DNA from: Faecalibacter rhinopitheci
GTDB taxonomy: Bacteria; Bacteroidota; Bacteroidia; Flavobacteriales; Weeksellaceae
Reading direction: 5' to 3'
DNA: 64,000 bases
NCBI RefSeq assembly: GCF_015234135.1
Contig: NZ_JADGIK010000007.1
Location: 1 to 64,000, forward strand
The notes under the pieces are model-generated. The model was not told the origin of the DNA and searched no databases. It worked only from the letters and a program-made list of their open reading frames with translations. The translations under genes and the position numbers were made by a program. This document shows positions 46,860-55,581 of this stretch, piece after piece (the first letter of the stretch is position 1; each line of letters opens with the position of its first letter).

Positions 46860-49007
46860 TTATTTTTTAATCCAATTTTGTGTATTTCCTGTATAGAATT
46901 TAAAATCTTGTACGGCTAAATCGCGTAGTGATTGAGGCACTTCCCATTGCTTTCCGTTCGGTAAGAAACGATCACAATCGGCAATGAATTGTTGAATTCC
47001 GACCATATCGATGTAAGAGAAAACTCCTCCCGTTTGAGATGCAAATCCTAATCCTAACATCGATCCGATATCTCCGTCTAACGTCGTATTTAAAACGCCT
47101 TCTTCTAAACAACGGTAGCTGTCTAAAGCCATGGCGTGCATTAATCGTTTCGCGATATCTTCGTTCGAAACCATTTGTTCTTCTTTAACCTCAACAAATT
47201 CGTTTTTCCAAAGGACTTTCTTTCCTCCTTCTGGGTAATCGTAGAAACCTTTTCCTACTTTTTTCCCTAAACGACCTGAATCGGCCATTTTTTGGAAGAA
47301 ATCTTTTAATTGTTTTTCGTTGTCGTTTAACGATTCTTTTTGAGCAATTACACGTAGAATTAATTCAATTGAAACCTCATCCATTACAGCTAAAGGTCCA
47401 ATTGCCATTCCGGCTTGTTTGGCTACATTTTCGATGGTTTGAGGATTAATTCCTTCCAACACCATTGCTGCTGCTTCAAAATTGTAGAATCCAAACACGC
47501 GAGACGTAAAAAATCCGTGCGAATCGTTCACTACAATTGGCACTTTTCCGATTTGTGTAACATAATCTATCGCGTGAGCTAAAGTTTCATCAGACGTTTG
47601 TTTACCTACAATAATTTCTACCAATGGCATTTTATCTACAGGCGAAAAGAAGTGAATACCAATGAATTTTTCTGGATTAACCGAAGCTTCCGCTAAACGA
47701 GAAATTGGCAATGTTGATGTATTAGAAGCGAAAAAACCGTCCGATTTAATCATTGGCTCACTTTCTTTCGTCACAATAGCTTTTAATTGAGGGTCTTCAA
47801 ATACAGCCTCGATGATTAGATCACAATCTTTTAAATCATCTACATTCGCTGTAGGTAAAATTTTATGTAATAACGCATCTGCTTTTTCTTGCGTTGAACG
47901 ACCTTTTGCAATCGCACCTTTCAATAAATTTTCAGAATACGCTTTTCCTTTTTCTGCATTTTCAACCGAAACATCTTTTAAAACAACATCCATTCCTGCT
48001 TTTGCAGAAACATAAGCAATTCCGGCACCCATCATCCCGGCACCTAAAATCCCTAATTTTTGAGTGGCTTTCTTTTCAAAACCTTTTGGTTTTGATTTTC
48101 CTTTTTTCGCATCGTTAATTCCGAAAAATCCTGTACGAATAATATTTGTCGTTACATCCGAATACAAAGCTTTTGTAAAATAACGCGCCTCGATTTCTAA
48201 CGCACGATTCATTGGTAAATCGATACTATCGTGTAAAGCTTGTAACGCGTAATTTAAACCTGGATAATTTCCGTGTGAATTTTTACGTAAGTTACCGATT
48301 GATCCCACCATGGTCATATATCCTGTTGGCGTTTTTAAACCACCTCCTGGAATTTTATGTTTTGGATTCGACCAAGGTTGTTCCACTTGTGGATTAGCCA
48401 AAATAAACTCTTTTCCTTTTTCTAATAATTCTTCTGGTGTTTCAACAATTTCGTCAATTAAACCTTCTTTTAAAGCATCAGCTGGACGGAACGTTTGTCC
48501 TTGTAAAACTATTTTAGCTGTTTTCTCTAATCCGAATAAACGAGATAATTTAATGGTACCTCCACCACCTGGGAATAATCCTAATTTGGCTTCTGGTAAT
48601 CCGATTTGGTAAGAACCTGCTAATGCAATACGACGATTATTCATTAACGATAATTCGTATCCACCACCTAAACAGTTTCCGTTAATTAAAACCACCATCG
48701 GTTTTTTGAATTCTTCTAATTTTAATGATTGTTCGTGGAAACTTAATAAATCTTTTAAAAACGCTTCTGCATCACCAGGTTTATTCAATAGTAAATTGAT
48801 GTCTGCTCCTGCCATAAATTCTGGACGAGCCGAACGTAAAATTGAACCTTTAACTTCTGGTTTTGCTAATTCAGCTTGTAAAGTTTCGAAGTATAATTTT
48901 AAGAAATCGCTTACAAACATATTGAAAGGATAATCTTTCATATCCATTGTGATGATTACGATTCCATTTTCATCTGTTTCTAATGTAAAATATTGATTAG
49001 TTGTCAT
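46860..49007 (-). CDS. Enoyl-CoA hydratase / 3-hydroxyacyl-CoA dehydrogenase fusion (FadJ/FadB-like)
   Basis: 715 aa. N-terminal crotonase domain with both Glu residues (GGGYELSLMNNR and GLPEAKLGLFPGGGG), then an NAD-binding 3-hydroxyacyl-CoA dehydrogenase domain (GILGAGMMGAGIAYVSAKAG near residue 320, GIHFFSPVDKMPLVEI) and C-terminal dimerisation repeats. Performs hydration and dehydrogenation in beta-oxidation. I chose the ATG (MTTNQYFTL) 17 nt after the thiolase gene; the frame is open further but overlaps that gene. Partner of the upstream thiolase. Confidence 0.93.
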   Translation of the reverse strand: MTTNQYFTLETDENGIVIITMDMKDYPFNMFVSDFLKLYFETLQAELAKPEVKGSILRSARPEFMAGADINLLLNKPGDAEAFLKDLLSFHEQSLKLEEFKKPMVVLINGNCLGGGYELSLMNNRRIALAGSYQIGLPEAKLGLFPGGGGTIKLSRLFGLEKTAKIVLQGQTFRPADALKEGLIDEIVETPEELLEKGKEFILANPQVEQPWSNPKHKIPGGGLKTPTGYMTMVGSIGNLRKNSHGNYPGLNYALQALHDSIDLPMNRALEIEARYFTKALYSDVTTNIIRTGFFGINDAKKGKSKPKGFEKKATQKLGILGAGMMGAGIAYVSAKAGMDVVLKDVSVENAEKGKAYSENLLKGAIAKGRSTQEKADALLHKILPTANVDDLKDCDLIIEAVFEDPQLKAIVTKESEPMIKSDGFFASNTSTLPISRLAEASVNPEKFIGIHFFSPVDKMPLVEIIVGKQTSDETLAHAIDYVTQIGKVPIVVNDSHGFFTSRVFGFYNFEAAAMVLEGINPQTIENVAKQAGMAIGPLAVMDEVSIELILRVIAQKESLNDNEKQLKDFFQKMADSGRLGKKVGKGFYDYPEGGKKVLWKNEFVEVKEEQMVSNEDIAKRLMHAMALDSYRCLEEGVLNTTLDGDIGSMLGLGFASQTGGVFSYIDMVGIQQFIADCDRFLPNGKQWEVPQSLRDLAVQDFKFYTGNTQNWIKK

Positions 49008-49024
49008 TTCAGTTTCATTTAAAG

Positions 49025-50230
49025 TTAAACACGTTCGATAATCGTTGTGATACCCATTCCACCACCTATACAAAGCGTAACTAGACCTGTTTGTAAATCG
49101 CGGCGTTCTAACTCATCGATTAATGTTCCCATCAACATACAACCTGTAGCTCCAAGTGGATGTCCCATGGCGATCGCTCCACCATTGACATTGACTTTGT
49201 CGTGGTGTACATTTAACTTATCCATTAAATACATTGGAATCGCAGCGAAAGCTTCGTTCACTTCAAATAAATCAATATCATTAATGTTCATTCCTGCATT
49301 TTTCAGCGCTAATTTAGTTGCTGGAACCGGACCTGTTAACATAATGGTTGGATCAGTTCCTACCATTGCCATCGAAACAATTTTTGCTCTTGGCGTTAAA
49401 CCAGCTGCTTTTCCTCCTTCTTCGTTTCCGATGATTGCCACTGCAGCACCGTCGACAATAGCCGAAGAATTTCCTGGATGATGAACGTGATTAATTTCTG
49501 AAACTTCTGGGTAACGATTGATGGCTACAGCATCAAATCCTCCCATTTTTCCCATCATTTCGAATGATGGATTTAATTTTGCTAATGACTCTAATGAAGA
49601 TTCACGTACATTTTCATCGTACGTTAAAATATCAAATCCATTAATATCTTTTACGGGAATTCTCGATTTGAAATAGCAGTTCTTTTCTGCATTCATCGCT
49701 CTTCTGTGCGACTCTAAAGCAAAAGCATCTAAATCTTGACGAGAATAACCTTCTCTTGTTGCAATTAAATCAGCTGAAACCCCTTGTGGAATAAACATAC
49801 CGTACAATGCAGCCGCAGGATCTACTGCCATTGCTCCACCATCAGCACCCATTGGTACTAGCGACATACTTTCTACTCCACCTGCTAATACTAAATTTTT
49901 ATACCCTGATTTTGTATAAGCCGCTGCCTGATTGATCGCCTCTAATCCTGATCCACAGAATCGGTTTAACGTATATCCGCATAAGTGATCGCCGTAATTC
50001 GAAACTTGAGCAATTGTTTTGGCAATATTTGCGCCTTGATCCATTACCTGAGAAACACAACCTAACATTAGGTCTTCAACTAATTTTGGATCTAAATTTT
50101 TATAGTCTTTTAAATGCGTTAAAAGCTGTGCTCCTAATTGTGTCGGAGTAATTGGAAGTAAGGCTCCATTTTTGTTTCCTTTACCTCTCACAGTTCTTAC
50201 TGCATCATAGATATAAGCATTTTTACTCAT
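49025..50230 (-). CDS. Acetyl-CoA C-acyltransferase (thiolase)
   Basis: 401 aa thiolase II. Acyl-enzyme Cys92 in NRFCGSGLEA, active-site His in NGGAIAMGHPLGATG and the second Cys in VTLCIGGGMG. Cleaves 3-ketoacyl-CoA to acetyl-CoA (or propionyl-CoA from 2-methyl chains). The upstream tetR stop lies 37 nt away, and the leader ACAAAACCACAA falls in that gap. Forms the thiolase/FadJ pair of the minus-strand arm. Confidence 0.94.
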   Translation of the reverse strand: MSKNAYIYDAVRTVRGKGNKNGALLPITPTQLGAQLLTHLKDYKNLDPKLVEDLMLGCVSQVMDQGANIAKTIAQVSNYGDHLCGYTLNRFCGSGLEAINQAAAYTKSGYKNLVLAGGVESMSLVPMGADGGAMAVDPAAALYGMFIPQGVSADLIATREGYSRQDLDAFALESHRRAMNAEKNCYFKSRIPVKDINGFDILTYDENVRESSLESLAKLNPSFEMMGKMGGFDAVAINRYPEVSEINHVHHPGNSSAIVDGAAVAIIGNEEGGKAAGLTPRAKIVSMAMVGTDPTIMLTGPVPATKLALKNAGMNINDIDLFEVNEAFAAIPMYLMDKLNVHHDKVNVNGGAIAMGHPLGATGCMLMGTLIDELERRDLQTGLVTLCIGGGMGITTIIERV

Positions 50231-50240
50231 TTTTATTTTT

Positions 50241-50252
50241 TTGTGGTTTTGT
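50241..50252 (-). promoter_or_regulatory. Shared leader element (thiolase)
   Basis: Exact ACAAAACCACAA on the minus strand, 10 nt before the ATG at 50230. Confidence 0.6.
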
Positions 50253-50267
50253 TTTGATTGTGATGAT

Positions 50268-50903
50268 TTATTGGATGGATTCTAAATCCTGTACCAATAC
50301 TTTTCGAAGCGTTTTAAATCCTTTTTCTGTTAATAAAGGATAAATCACATTCCATAACATTAATCGTAATTCTTTCGAATTCACATGATTTGTTCCTTCT
50401 AAAACGCGTGTGCGTTCGATGGAAAAATTGAACAATGTCCAACAGATTTCAGCCACTTTAATGTAATGCCCTTTAATTCTTTCAGGCTTCATATTTTCAG
50501 TAGCCACTGTATATTCCATTGCCGAATGCACGTAATTGATTAAGAATTTGGCGTAACGCCCTTGTAAACGACCAATCGTTGGATGATTTCTTTCGATATT
50601 GGTTGAATCCAAATAGAAAAACCGGTATTTGTAATTCAAATCAATTAATGGCTCTAATTGATCATTCAGTGTTTGAAAACGTGGCAACTCTTTCACTTTA
50701 CGTAAAACTTGCTTACGTTCTTCCAACATATTTCTGAACAATGCTGAAATAATGTATGACTTATTCTTATAGTGATAAGCCAAATTTCCTAAACTCATTT
50801 CACAAGCTGAAGCAATATCTCTTAATGTTACTTCGCTTTCACCTCTCGTATTAAACAACTCTAATGCGTTGTATAAAATATTATCCTTCGTATTCCTTGA
50901 CAT
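50268..50903 (-). CDS. TetR-family transcriptional regulator of the acyl-CoA island
   Basis: 211 aa. N-terminal TetR helix-turn-helix (about 5-50: NILYNALELFNTRGESEVTL, RDIASACEMSLGNLAYHYKNK) and a ligand-binding domain. First gene of the minus-strand arm and divergent from the carboxylase genes across a 245-bp region that holds a strong palindrome over a -7 box. By analogy with other acyl-CoA-responsive TetR repressors, an acyl-CoA intermediate is the likely inducer. I chose the ATG (MSRNTKD); an upstream TTG at 50921 is possible. Confidence 0.9.
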   Translation of the reverse strand: MSRNTKDNILYNALELFNTRGESEVTLRDIASACEMSLGNLAYHYKNKSYIISALFRNMLEERKQVLRKVKELPRFQTLNDQLEPLIDLNYKYRFFYLDSTNIERNHPTIGRLQGRYAKFLINYVHSAMEYTVATENMKPERIKGHYIKVAEICWTLFNFSIERTRVLEGTNHVNSKELRLMLWNVIYPLLTEKGFKTLRKVLVQDLESIQ

Positions 50904-50938
50904 CTTTATTATTTCAAGCACAACAATATTAGTAATTC

Positions 50939-50987
50939 TGTTCTAATTTAAAAAGAATTATTTGATTTTTTTGAAACTTTGTCCTAA
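50939..50987 (+). promoter_or_regulatory. Two secondary half-sites TGTYCTAA near the tetR start
   Basis: TGTTCTAA at 50939-50946 and TTGTCCTAA at 50979-50987 repeat the left arm of the main palindrome at 51091. They lie in the divergent region close to tetR and could give autoregulation. Confidence 0.4.
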
Positions 50988-51060
50988 TTAAATAACAAAA
51001 GATTTACTTTATTTATTCTTTGTATTTCAACTATTTACATTTAAAATTTTTAAAATTTTA

Positions 51061-51093
51061 TTTGTGAATCAAAAATATTTTTTAGTATGTTTG
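51061..51093 (+). promoter_or_regulatory. Promoter of the carboxylase arm
   Basis: TTTG at 51061-51064 and TATGTTTG at 51086-51093, a TTTG / TAnnTTTG pair with a 21-bp gap. The -7 box lies inside the palindromic operator. Confidence 0.6.
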
Positions 51094-51117
51094 TTCTAAC
51101 TTAGTACAACATTACTA
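51083..51117. promoter_or_regulatory. Palindromic operator for the TetR regulator
   Basis: Core TTGTtCTAA-C-TTAGtACAA (51091-51109) is symmetric about C51100 with one mismatched pair. Outer arms TAGTA (51083-51087) and TACTA (51113-51117) extend the symmetry. It overlaps the -7 box, so binding should block transcription. Confidence 0.7.
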
Positions 51118-51131
51118 AAATTAAATTTTAA

Positions 51132-51143
51132 ACAAAACCACAA
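51132..51143 (+). promoter_or_regulatory. Shared leader element (carboxylase beta)
   Basis: Exact ACAAAACCACAA ending 5 nt before the ATG at 51149. Confidence 0.6.
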
Positions 51144-51148
51144 AAAAT

Positions 51149-52744
51149 ATGATCTTTCAAACTAAAATCAATACGAAAGCTGAACAGTACCTAAAGAACA
51201 AAGAAGGTATGCTTGAGCTTTTGAAAAAACTTGATCTTCACCTGGAAGAAAGCCGTTTTCAAGGTGCTGAAAAGCATATTCAACGCGCCAAAGACAAAGG
51301 AAAATTATTAGCCAGAGAACGTGTCGAGTTATTATTAGACAAAGACAGTTTCTTTTTAGAACTTTTACCCTTAATCGGATTAGAAGGAAAAGGATTCGGA
51401 CCTGGAGGAACTTCAGTTGCCGGAATTGGTTTAGTCTCTGGAAGATTATGTATGATTACGTCTAACGTAGCAACGAACAAAGGTGGAGCTATTGATTATG
51501 CCACGTTAAGAAAATCTATTCGTATTGGAGAAATCGCAATGGAAAACGGATTACCAACTATTAATTTAGTAGAGAGTGCTGGGGCCAATTTACCAGAACA
51601 AGAAAAAATCTTCAACTTCGGTGGAACGACATTCCGTGATATTACAAGACGATCAAAAGCAGGTTTCCCAACGATTTCGGTTGTTTTCGGAAATGCAACG
51701 GCTGGTGGAGCTTATGTTCCTGGAATGTCGGATTATGCCATTTTCGTGAAAGATCAAGCCAAAGTATTCTTAGCTGGTCCTCCATTAGTAAAAATGGCGA
51801 CAAAAGAAGTAGTTGATGACGAAAGTTTAGGAGGTGCTGCAATGCATTCTAAAATTTCTGGTGTTTCTGATTATTTAGCAGAAGACGAAGTAGATGGAAT
51901 CCGTATTGCACGTGAAATCGTTCAATTTATTCGTCCAGCGGATGAAATGCAACCGGATAAATGTGCAGTTGTTGAACCATTATACGATCCGAATGAGATT
52001 TTAGGTATCATCAGTCCAGATATTAAAGTTCCTTACGATTGCCGCGAATTAATTGCGCGTATCGTAGATGGGTCTGAATTCTCTGAATTTAAACCAGAAT
52101 ACGGAAATACATTAGTGACAGGTTGGGCACACATCAACGGATACAAAATCGGTATCATCGGAAATAATGGAGTTCTTTTCTCTGAATCGGCGAACAAAGG
52201 TGCGCAATTCATTCAGTTATGTAATCAATCCAATGTTCCTTTATTGTTCTTACAGAATATTACAGGATTTATGGTTGGTCGTAAATATGAAGAAGAAGGA
52301 ATCATTAAAAACGGTTCAAAATTAATCAATGCAGTTTCTAATTGTGAAACACCAACAATTACAATTATGGTTGGATCTTCTTACGGCGCAGGAAACTACG
52401 CGATGAATGGTCAATCGTACCAACCTCGTTTCTTATTTACGTATCCAAACTCGAAAATCGCCGTAATGGGACCTGAACAGTTAGCAGGTGTGATGGATAT
52501 TATCCAACGTGAAGCGGCTGAGAAAACAGGAAAACCATACGACGAAGAGCAAGCGAAAATGATGCAACAGTTTATGATTATGGAAGCGGAGAAAAAATCA
52601 AATGCTTGGTTTGCGACGAGCGAACAATTTGATGATGGAATCATTAATCCAGTGGAAACACGCAACTACTTAAAAATTTGTATGAAAGTCATCCACAACA
52701 AAGCATTTAATGCTTCAGGTAAATTTGGAATCTTCCGTATGTAA
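51149..52744 (+). CDS. Acyl-CoA carboxylase, carboxyltransferase (beta) subunit
   Basis: 531 aa carboxyltransferase of the biotin-dependent acyl-CoA carboxylases. Marks are AKDKGKLLARERVELLLD near the N-terminus, ATAGGAYVPGMSDYAIFVKD, VFLAGPPLVKMAT and LGGAAMHSKISGVSDY, and a C-terminal GSSYGAGNYAMNGQSYQPRF. The AYVPGMSD and FLAGPPLVK elements place it with methylcrotonyl-/geranyl-CoA carboxylases rather than with propionyl-CoA carboxylase. First gene of the plus-strand arm; its alpha subunit follows directly. Confidence 0.93.
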   Translation: MIFQTKINTKAEQYLKNKEGMLELLKKLDLHLEESRFQGAEKHIQRAKDKGKLLARERVELLLDKDSFFLELLPLIGLEGKGFGPGGTSVAGIGLVSGRLCMITSNVATNKGGAIDYATLRKSIRIGEIAMENGLPTINLVESAGANLPEQEKIFNFGGTTFRDITRRSKAGFPTISVVFGNATAGGAYVPGMSDYAIFVKDQAKVFLAGPPLVKMATKEVVDDESLGGAAMHSKISGVSDYLAEDEVDGIRIAREIVQFIRPADEMQPDKCAVVEPLYDPNEILGIISPDIKVPYDCRELIARIVDGSEFSEFKPEYGNTLVTGWAHINGYKIGIIGNNGVLFSESANKGAQFIQLCNQSNVPLLFLQNITGFMVGRKYEEEGIIKNGSKLINAVSNCETPTITIMVGSSYGAGNYAMNGQSYQPRFLFTYPNSKIAVMGPEQLAGVMDIIQREAAEKTGKPYDEEQAKMMQQFMIMEAEKKSNAWFATSEQFDDGIINPVETRNYLKICMKVIHNKAFNASGKFGIFRM

Positions 52745-52769
52745 TTTAAAACTCAAAATGCACAACAAA

Positions 52770-54725
52770 ATGAAATCGATTAAATCCATTATAATTATCA
52801 ACCGAGGAGAAATTGCTTGCCGTATTATTCGTACGTGTAAACAATTGGGGATAAAATCTATCGCTGTATTCTCGGATGCTGATCAAGATTCTTTATTTGT
52901 AAAACAAGCAGATGAAGCGTATCACTTACCAGGAAATCAACCGGCTGATACGTATATCAATGTCGAAAAAATAGTTGAAATCATTAAAAAATCTGGAGCT
53001 GATGCCATTCATCCAGGTTATGGTTTCTTATCAGAAAATGCCGATTTCGCAGAACGTTGCGAAGCTGAAGGTGTAACTTTTATTGGTCCTAACGCCAATG
53101 CAATTCGCCAAATGGGTTCTAAATCCATTGCGAAGAAAATTATGGAGGAACACCAAATTCCAACAATTCCGGGATACAATAAAGACGATCAAAGCATCGA
53201 AACCTTAACACAAGAAGCCTTAAAAATTGGATTTCCTTTATTATTAAAAGCTTCTGCTGGTGGAGGTGGAAAAGGAATGCGTATCGTCAACAACGAAAGC
53301 GAAATTGAAAACGCAATCGAAGCGGCGAAACGCGAATCTAAATCTGCTTTTGGGGATGATCATTTAATCATCGAAAAATACATCGAAAATGCACGTCATA
53401 TCGAGTTCCAAATTTTTGGAGACAAACACGGAAATGTGATTCATTTATTAGAAAGAGAATGTTCCATCCAACGTCGTTACCAAAAAGTATTGGAAGAATC
53501 TCCTTCGCCAGTTTTATCACAAGCGAAAAGAGAGGAAATGGGAGAAATAGCTTGTCGTGTAGCAAAAGCGTTAAACTATGACAATGCAGGAACGGTGGAG
53601 TTTGTTTATTCAGACAAAGACGAATCGTTCTATTTCTTAGAAGTAAATACACGTTTACAAGTTGAGCATCCCGTAACGGAAGAAATTACAGGATTAGACT
53701 TAGTCAAAATGCAAATTGATTCGGCAGAAGGAAAAGCTTTAGCCATCAAACAAGAAGACGTAAAATCTTCTGGTTATGCGATGGAATTACGTTTGTATGC
53801 GGAAGATGCTTCGAACAATTATATGCCAGCAACTGGTAAAATCGAATTATTCGAACTACCAAAAGTGGATGGATTAAGAATTGAGTCTGGAATTGAATCT
53901 GGATCAGAAATTTCTTTATTCTACGATCCAATGATTGCGAAAATCATCGTGCACGGAAATACACGTGATGAAGCGTTCCGTAAAATGCAGTATACATTAG
54001 AGCATACAAAATGTTTAGGTGTAACGACGAATCAAGATTTCTTATTGGATTTAATCAAAAATGAGCACGTTCAATCAGGAGATTATCATACTAAATTCTT
54101 AGAAACATCTTATTCATTTGAAAAAGCGTCAACTGATCCATACATCAATGAAGCGTTAATTGCGGTTTCAGCTGCTCGTTATGCTGAAAGAAACAAGCAT
54201 AATCATTCATTAATCGGATGGAGAAATAGTTTCTCTCAAGGACAATGGGACACGTTTGAAATCAATGAAAATCAAACAAAAGTAAACTATCGTACAGTTG
54301 GAAAATCTTTAGCATATTCAATTGGGGATTCAACATACGAAGTTACTATTATCGATTTTAAAGATGCTCAAATCCATTTAATCATTAACGGTAAAAAAGA
54401 AACATACACTGTATTACATAAAGATCAAACGTATTTTATTCAACATCCAAATTTTGGAAGTTTAGATGTGAAATATGTGGATCGTTTCCCTCCAAAAAAA
54501 CAAGAAAAGGTAGAAGGTGGTTATATCTCACCTATGCCAGCTGAAATCATCGACATTCGAGTGAATGTAGGTGACGAAGTGAAAGAAGGTCAAACTCTAA
54601 TTATTTTATCCTCAATGAAAATGGAAATTCCAGTGGTTGCCGATAAAGATGGTGTGGTAGAAGAAATCTTTGTGGAAAAAGCACAAAGCATCGAAGCGGA
54701 TTATTTACTCTTAAAAATTGCATAA
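52770..54725 (+). CDS. Acyl-CoA carboxylase, biotin carboxylase + biotin carrier (alpha) subunit
   Basis: 651 aa. Biotin carboxylase domain (about 1-445) with KASAGGGGKGMRIV, ERECSIQRRYQKVLEESPSP and EVNTRLQVEHPVTE. A middle domain follows, then a C-terminal biotinyl domain with the modified Lys in SSMKMEIPV (the common Ala-Met-Lys-Met is Ser-Met-Lys-Met here). The one-protein layout matches MCC/geranyl-CoA carboxylase alpha. Two ATGs are possible (52758 and 52770). I chose the second, preceded by the leader-like GCACAACAAA. Starts 25 nt after the beta subunit. Confidence 0.93.
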   Translation: MKSIKSIIIINRGEIACRIIRTCKQLGIKSIAVFSDADQDSLFVKQADEAYHLPGNQPADTYINVEKIVEIIKKSGADAIHPGYGFLSENADFAERCEAEGVTFIGPNANAIRQMGSKSIAKKIMEEHQIPTIPGYNKDDQSIETLTQEALKIGFPLLLKASAGGGGKGMRIVNNESEIENAIEAAKRESKSAFGDDHLIIEKYIENARHIEFQIFGDKHGNVIHLLERECSIQRRYQKVLEESPSPVLSQAKREEMGEIACRVAKALNYDNAGTVEFVYSDKDESFYFLEVNTRLQVEHPVTEEITGLDLVKMQIDSAEGKALAIKQEDVKSSGYAMELRLYAEDASNNYMPATGKIELFELPKVDGLRIESGIESGSEISLFYDPMIAKIIVHGNTRDEAFRKMQYTLEHTKCLGVTTNQDFLLDLIKNEHVQSGDYHTKFLETSYSFEKASTDPYINEALIAVSAARYAERNKHNHSLIGWRNSFSQGQWDTFEINENQTKVNYRTVGKSLAYSIGDSTYEVTIIDFKDAQIHLIINGKKETYTVLHKDQTYFIQHPNFGSLDVKYVDRFPPKKQEKVEGGYISPMPAEIIDIRVNVGDEVKEGQTLIILSSMKMEIPVVADKDGVVEEIFVEKAQSIEADYLLLKIA

Positions 54726-54726
54726 G

Positions 54727-55545
54727 ATGGCCTATTTTGAATCAGAATTAGTTGCAAAATTACACGAGCAAACGTTTCAATTTTTAATCGTTGAAGAAGC
54801 AAATCATAGCTTATCGATTACGTTAAATCGTCCAGAAAAAAAGAACGCTTTGCATCCACATATGGTGAATGAATTAGCTTTTGCTTTAGAATATGCAAAT
54901 CAAGCGAAAGACGTTTGGGCGGTCGTTTTAAAAGCAAACGGAGATATTTTTTGTGCCGGAGCCGATTTAAAGGCATTTCAAGGTGGAGCGGAAGAAATTG
55001 TATCCACGATTCCATTCCCGAATGATAAAGTCTTAATCAATGAGTTCTTTAATAATCTAACAAAACCTTGTATCGCTCAAGTCGATAAAAATGTATTAGC
55101 AGGTGGAATGTTAATCATGACAGGTTGTAACTACGTCGTTGCAAAACCATCGGTAGAATTTGGTTTACCCGAAGTGAAGCGTGGCTTATACCCTTTTCAA
55201 GTCATGAGCAGTTTGTTGGAAGTAATGCCTGCTCGTAAAGTCATCGATTGGTGCATTACAGGAAAAAGTATTTCAGCAGAAGAAGCGTTAACGGATGGAT
55301 TAATCACACACGTAACAGAGAATACGGATGAGAAAGTAAACGAAATCTTATCGACTTTATTCGAAAACTCACCGAACGCCATTCGACTTGGATTAACAGC
55401 CTATAAAAAATTAAAAGAAAAAGACGTAAAAGCAGAAAACGAATATTTATTCGGAATGCTTATGCAAGCCATCGGATCGAAAGATGCACAAGAAGGAATT
55501 GCAGCTTTTAGAGAAAAGCGTCAACCAGAATGGAAAGGAGAATAA
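54727..55545 (+). CDS. Enoyl-CoA hydratase/isomerase family protein (methylglutaconyl-CoA hydratase-like position)
   Basis: 272 aa crotonase. Oxyanion-hole segment GDIFCAGADLKAF and FGLPEVKRGLYPF with the second catalytic Glu are present. The first catalytic Glu, in the usual GGGxELA, is Leu here (AGGMLIMTGC). By position after carboxylase alpha/beta it corresponds to LiuC or AtuE, which hydrate the carboxylated product. The altered Glu suggests a changed mechanism or substrate. The ATG at 54727 follows the alpha-subunit stop by one base; a TTG at 54718 would overlap it. Confidence 0.85.
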   Translation: MAYFESELVAKLHEQTFQFLIVEEANHSLSITLNRPEKKNALHPHMVNELAFALEYANQAKDVWAVVLKANGDIFCAGADLKAFQGGAEEIVSTIPFPNDKVLINEFFNNLTKPCIAQVDKNVLAGGMLIMTGCNYVVAKPSVEFGLPEVKRGLYPFQVMSSLLEVMPARKVIDWCITGKSISAEEALTDGLITHVTENTDEKVNEILSTLFENSPNAIRLGLTAYKKLKEKDVKAENEYLFGMLMQAIGSKDAQEGIAAFREKRQPEWKGE

Positions 55546-55566
55546 ACTAAAACAACATATCAAAAC

Positions 55567-55578
55567 ACAAAACCACAA
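55567..55578 (+). promoter_or_regulatory. Shared leader element (BKACE)
   Basis: Exact ACAAAACCACAA ending 3 nt before the ATG at 55582. Confidence 0.6.
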
Positions 55579-55581
55579 AAA

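Noticed and set aside
49047-49481. 144-codon open frame on the plus strand opposite the thiolase gene
   Set aside because: It is antisense to well-conserved thiolase codons and is Pro/Ser/Ile-rich as expected of a shadow frame. No homology or leader supports it.
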